From Cyanobacteria bacterium FACHB-63 (lineage in GTDB: Bacteria > Cyanobacteriota > Cyanobacteriia > Leptolyngbyales > Leptolyngbyaceae): a stretch of DNA of 56,117 bases. The first letter of the stretch is position 1, and the number at the start of each line of letters is the position of its first letter. Under the pieces are notes generated by a model. It had not been told where the DNA came from, made no database searches, and saw only the letters and a list, made by a program, of their open reading frames with translations. The translations under genes and the position numbers were made by a program. Of this stretch, positions 56,084 through 56,117 are shown one piece after another. The stretch covers positions 1 to 56,117 of the forward strand of contig JACJNX010000047.1 of NCBI GenBank assembly GCA_014695255.1. Reading direction: 5' to 3'.

Positions 56084-56117
56084 AATGTCTCAAATTACTC
56101 AATTGCGGCGCACATTG

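Overview
The window comes from a cyanobacterium, probably a filamentous non-heterocystous type such as Leptolyngbya; the genus is an inference. The evidence is direct: a photosystem II gene (psb28), the thylakoid protein gene vipp1, ldpA (circadian light input), a plastoquinone/tocopherol methyltransferase, ycf45, a plastid-type pyruvate dehydrogenase E2, a PatD-like protein, and very many CGATCG/GCGATCGC (HIP1) octamers inside and between genes. No tRNA, CRISPR array or complete insertion sequence was seen.

Layout. 1-170: 3' part of a 5S rRNA and its terminator (end of an rRNA operon). 0.4-11.7 kb: DUF3386 protein, nfu, a GH57 glycosidase, a Uma2 protein, enolase, an AI-2E-type permease, a small secreted protein, an FtsJ/RlmM-like methyltransferase, rpsD, moaB-psb28 overlapping by 1 nt, and a Ser/Thr kinase directly behind a PAS histidine kinase. 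13.4-18.2 kb: a PIN-toxin remnant, then two tandem duplicated solute-binding lipoproteins followed at once by larB. 18.2-23.2 kb: accessory pocket with an Rpn-type nuclease, an orphan gene, cysteine desulfurase, a lipoprotein fusing phospholipase D, an EF-hand loop and helix-hairpin-helix motifs, and an AT-rich SLATT-like two-TM protein. 23.5-38.9 kb: ldpA, ycf45, hisC, a 46-residue membrane protein missed by length cut-offs, an SGNH hydrolase, a GH25 lysozyme, rsh, patD-like, a zinc-ribbon protein, MPBQ methyltransferase, a frameshifted coiled-coil gene, gmhB, vipp1, hslO and an M23 peptidase. 39.2-50.6 kb: second Uma2, pdhC (E2), a hybrid histidine kinase, folC, thrB, ftsH, a GST, a PRC/DUF2382 stress protein and an SDR.

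50.6-56.1 kb: the most coherent accessory system, read leftward as one likely operon: formamidase (broken), FmdB-like zinc ribbon, CobW-type metallochaperone GTPase, DUF1097 membrane protein, nitrile hydratase beta, alpha, its accessory protein, and a HupE/UreJ metal permease. It contains metal uptake (HupE), metal delivery (CobW plus accessory protein), nitrile to amide conversion (cobalt-type nitrile hydratase) and amide hydrolysis (formamidase). The alpha subunit has an unusual CTMCSC metal claw, the formamidase lacks its N-terminal third, and the permease signal peptide carries an in-frame 15-bp tandem repeat.

All family calls come from reading the translated sequence and from memory of the families; no database search was run.
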